In this document: positions 8,633 through 11,095 of the stretch, piece after piece
How the letters are laid out: the number at the start of each line of letters is the position of its first letter
Numbering within the stretch: position 1 is the stretch's first letter
Source: Thermomucor indicae-seudaticae
Taxonomy: Eukaryota; Mucoromycota; Mucoromycetes; Mucorales; Lichtheimiaceae
Length of the DNA stretch: 11,095 bases
Direction of reading: 5' to 3'
Assembly: GCA_000787465.1 (NCBI GenBank)
Contig: JSYX01000860.1
Location: 1-11,095, forward strand
Notes under the pieces: generated by a model
What the model was told of the DNA's origin: nothing
Databases searched by the model: none
Seen by the model: only the letters and a program-made list of their open reading frames with translations
Translations under genes and position numbers: made by a program

Positions 8633-9060
8633 TGAGATAGCTATGTTGCGACATGCTTGCTTCTTTCTTCCGTTTATTGCTTCTGCCTCCTCGTCCTCTG
8701 ACGACGATGACTCGTGGTGAGGCGTCCGATCCATCCTTTCGATATATGTACGCAGCATTTCCTTGATTTCCCGTAATTCCTTTTTGTTTTCCTCGTCGCG
8801 AACCTGGATGTCGTTCTGAATGTCCTGAACAACCTGCTCCAGACGCTGGATGCAATGCTGGAGCTCGTGAACTGCTTGCGCTTGCTGTCTCGGTGGCGTT
8901 CCTCCTGCCTCGTCGTTAGAAAAAAAGCGTCAGGAACGTGGATCGTTTCCAAGGCAGACAAGACAGGAGTGTTGCCTTGGGAAGAGCCAGGACGGGCGCG
9001 TTGCGTGGGGCTAGTGACCGATGCAGCAGTGGAGATGTTTTTTCTTTTTCGAGCAGGCAT

Positions 9061-9381
9061 ACTGATTCGCATACATGGATTGAATAAACAGGTAGGGATC
9101 GTTTACAAAGGATATTTAAGCTTACATCGTTACTCCGTCAAAGCCAAGTGTTTTTGCAAAGAAAACAAACAAAAAAAGCAACAACTTCGTTTATTTATAG
9201 ATGTCTGTTTAAGCGGAATTTTTTCATCTATGGGCCGCACAAGTCTACCATCATACCTTGATCTTGCGTGCAAGTTCGACCAGCGTGTCGAAGTACTAGT
9301 TATGCACAGCGATTAATCGGCCTGGCTGATTTAGCAAATAAAGTTTAGCTAGCATTTTCATGTGATTTTCGCTAAAAGCCG
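9061..9381. other. Upstream region of the minus-strand gene, no gene seen
   Basis: Presumed promoter side of the accessory gene and possibly the outer end of element B. A/T runs are frequent (ACAAACAAAAAAAGC at 9165-9179). No inverted counterpart to 4229-4671 was found by eye, so the right boundary of element B is unknown. Confidence 0.4.
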
Positions 9382-9900
9382 TTGGCCGTGGAGTGTCACT
9401 TTGGCGGCTCCTCGGACGCGGAGCTACTGGGTTCCGTTTGTTTATTCAGGCACCCTGACTCTTGTGGAAAAAAGTTTTGTCATTTCCGCCGGGCTGGATG
9501 TACTGGAGACAGCATTGTGGTAACTTACCGCTCCCCATTCATGGTTTCCTGTGCCACAGTCACTCCACTCATTATGGGTCTGGTTGTGTTTGATTTTGTT
9601 TTCGCATATTAGGAAGCACTTTTCGTATTCCAGTCACTCGTGTGGGGAGGCACGGGTACATTAGCAACATCAAGGCAAGTCCAGGCTACTTCCTTTTCCT
9701 CACTAATCATTAATTCTCCTTACGACATAAGCTGGCGACTAAAGCCATCCTTAGCATGCTATTATATTCTTGAAGAAATTCCAACTGCCGGTAAGGATTT
9801 ACCTTAAGCTTTCTGCTTTACCAGTATTTATTTATGTCATCTGTGTAGGGTGGCCCAGCTTATTTGAAGGTCGCAGCTGCCTTGAGTTTGTCGTCTAGAA
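9382..9900 (+). other. Weak open stretch with intron-like segment 9791-9848, function unknown
   Basis: One frame is open from 9382 with a single TAG at 9610-9612. It then runs on to about 9790 (FQSLVWGG, ISWRLKPSLACYYILEEIPTA). There a 58-nt GTAAGG...TGTGTAG segment could be spliced to GWPSLFEGRSCLEFVV and a stop. The text MVSCATVTPLIMGLVVFDFV is hydrophobic. No family is recognised, and the signal may be chance. Confidence 0.15.
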
Positions 9901-10191
9901 CAGATTCTTACCTGAGAGTTCACAGTTAGATTGTTAGAGCACGCCGCATCTGCCGTATACTCGATTACGCTTGCATGAGCAGTGGCTCGACCAAATCACT
10001 GCTGCCCTGTCCAATGGAATTCATCTTCGACTTCTGTAGAAGGTTGTAAGCTGAGTGTCACGTACTGCCTCAACTACATGCCTATACATTCCGAGACGCA
10101 ACTTCCAAAGTGAAAAGGTTGCAGACCTCTTTGGAAATTGACAGATACCTTTGAAGCTTGCATACAATGAGAGTACCAGCTTTTCATCCTG

Positions 10192-10434
10192 TTGATCAAA
10201 GACATCGCATTCCGAACCGATACTATCGATATTAGGGTATGTAGCCATGAAATTAAAGGACCACTCAATTTCAGTAATCCTCTGATACAATTAGAGCGCA
10301 TAGAACCGTATTTCGAATTATCGCACTACACCGGCGAATTCGGACAACCATCTGCCTTTTCACTGTCAACTAAGGAAGGCAATTTTTTGGGGCAAATGGA
10401 TATGCATCTGGATGTCCTAGTTACATCAGAATGA
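10192..10434 (+). other. Unrecognised 80-codon open frame, possible gene remnant
   Basis: Reads TDTIDIRVCSHEIKGPLNF and onward to MDMHLDVLVTSE and TGA. The composition is protein-like, but there is no ATG at the 5' end, no recognised motif, and a competing open frame of similar length on the other strand (10021-10290). Could be a decayed exon or chance. Confidence 0.15.
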
Positions 10435-10680
10435 TACATATGTAGTAATTGACTTCGTAGCCATATCCCACCCTAACTGGACACGCATTTTGAAGTCAAA
10501 TGCAATAAATGAAGCTAATTGCTAATTAGAAAATTTCCTCTCGTATGAACCACGGTACCGAGATTTGAGAGATGGTTCTAATTGAGAGTACGGCATTTTG
10601 GACAGATGAAAAGTGGATTAATTCTGTGTTATTAATTACTTACAGGAGCTAGGGTAAATATGAGTAAAGGTGTTCAAAAA

Positions 10681-10753
10681 GTGGGTAAAAGCGGACGTTT
10701 CATGCAGGTAAAAAAGTGAGCTAAATTTGGAGCGGTGCGAACGTTTTACCCAC
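10681..10753. repeat. Inverted repeat GTGGGTAAAA / TTTTACCCAC
   Basis: Perfect 10-bp arms at 10681-10690 and 10744-10753 separated by 53 bases, with GGTAAAAAAGTGAG between them. It lies next to the hairpin at 10761-10787. Could be the end of a small non-autonomous element or a foldback remnant. Confidence 0.5.
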
Positions 10754-10774
10754 ATTTAGGGTGGATAAAAAGGT
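10744..10774 (+). repeat. Dispersed 31-bp motif, copy 2 (copy 1 at 4302-4332)
   Basis: See 4302-4332. This copy overlaps the right arm of the 10681-10753 inverted repeat and the left arm of the 10761-10787 hairpin. Confidence 0.4.
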
Positions 10775-10787
10775 ACTTTTAATCCAC
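10761..10787. repeat. Hairpin GTGGATAAAAAG / CTTTTAATCCAC
   Basis: Twelve-base arms with one mismatch around a 3-base GTA loop. The arm word GTGGATAAAA also occurs at 4331-4340, and a TTTAATCCAC arm at 4302-4311. Confidence 0.6.
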
Positions 10788-11095
10788 AATTGACTTAGAT
10801 ATCATCTAGGTAATTTGTTCTCGTTTTTGCAGTGGTTGAGACTTCAAAGCACAGAAGTAGTAGAGAATGGTTGGTCATCCAAACGAGAATATATCTACAC
10901 GTACCGTTGTAGGTCATGGGTTGGTTCGATTTCTTGAGTTGGATTGGGCTGGGTTTTGTTTTTTGATTTTGCGTTGGGTCAGAAACCCAAACCCATTCGG
11001 GAATCTCCCGGGAGGACGAATGGATGTAGCAGAACGTCCACGACGCTAGAAAGTCGCACTGTCAGCTCCGGATGACACAGGGCCTTTAAAATACT
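10788..11095. other. Non-coding tail of the window
   Basis: No supported gene. A GTAATTTG...TTTTTGCAG stretch (10811-10835) looks like a short acceptor-type sequence, followed by open text STEVVENGWSSKREYIY and a stop; this is too little to call. G/T-rich GGGTTGG words and a 10-bp palindrome CTCCCGGGAG (11005-11014) are present. Confidence 0.35.

Larger units (their letters stand above)
7874..9060 (-). pseudogene. Coiled-coil, probably nuclear accessory protein of a transposon; frameshifted, multi-exon
   Basis: I do not recognise this gene by name. ATG at 9060 (or 9072) gives MPARKRKN, a basic nuclear-signal-like start, then a Ser/Pro/Thr-rich stretch. A frame change in the A7 run at 8920-8926 leads to VHELQHCIQRLEQVVQDIQ and onward EENKKELREIKEMLR, a strong coiled coil. 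ESSSSEDEEAEA and RKKQ follow, then an intron (8577-8632) and EAIRDAYTTLE. A second frame change at about 8500-8560 gives FNFEEIF...LLHRMIHTFFKNKKKEAF, and a third at about 8290-8370 gives FANPNFQKRIARK...DLLVDEYMSEEW and PTWRSDK. After a possible 42-nt intron (8030-8071), RIIYKFVQCLRELDAARF runs to PDGLPAWAIRQARSR and TAA at 7874-7876. Convergent with copy B, it may be the second gene of that element, comparable in position to TNPA-like accessory proteins of plant CACTA elements; that role is inference. A host gene pseudogenised by chance is the alternative. Confidence 0.65.

Noticed and set aside
9272..9290. GTTCGACC as a tRNA T-arm
   Set aside because: No matching acceptor, D or anticodon stems around it.
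8855..9316. 153-codon plus-strand open frame
   Set aside because: Opposite the basic N-terminus and coiled coil of the minus-strand gene, and runs on into poly-A/T upstream sequence.

Overview
The window looks like a transposon graveyard from a filamentous fungus. The evidence is a Tc1/mariner element, two decayed CACTA-type (Transposase_21/DUF4218-like) transposase genes, and several probable spliceosomal introns of 42-59 nt. Short introns with this transposase style suggest an early-diverging fungus, perhaps Mucoromycota, but that is inference. No host gene, rRNA, tRNA or CRISPR array is supported.

Layout: (1) 90-1422 is a complete Tc1/mariner element with 30-bp inverted repeats matching at 28 of 30 positions, a TA duplication on each side, and one transposase gene broken only by a TAA at 992-994. 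It lies inside the N-terminal part of (2) copy A, a CACTA-type transposase pseudogene (possibly 1-89, then 1425 to about 4228) with three or more frameshifts and four or more in-frame stops. (3) 4229-4671 is non-coding. (4) 4672-7736 is copy B, a second gene of the same family in the same orientation. It is less damaged (three frameshifts, one stop) and still shows two intron-like gaps that restore the frame. (5) 7874-9060 on the minus strand is a convergent, multi-exon, frameshifted gene for a nuclear-looking coiled-coil protein. Its stop lies 137 nt from the stop of copy B, so the two may be the two genes of one element. (6) 9061-11095 has no convincing gene: two weak open stretches and a cluster of short palindromic GTGG(A/G)TAAAA repeats.

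The inferred history is: insertion of CACTA-type element A; a separate insertion of the related element B next to it (the copies are only about half identical in protein by eye, so they are not a fresh duplication); decay of both; then a later mariner insertion into A, since the mariner carries far less damage. The most novel item is the accessory minus-strand gene paired with copy B.
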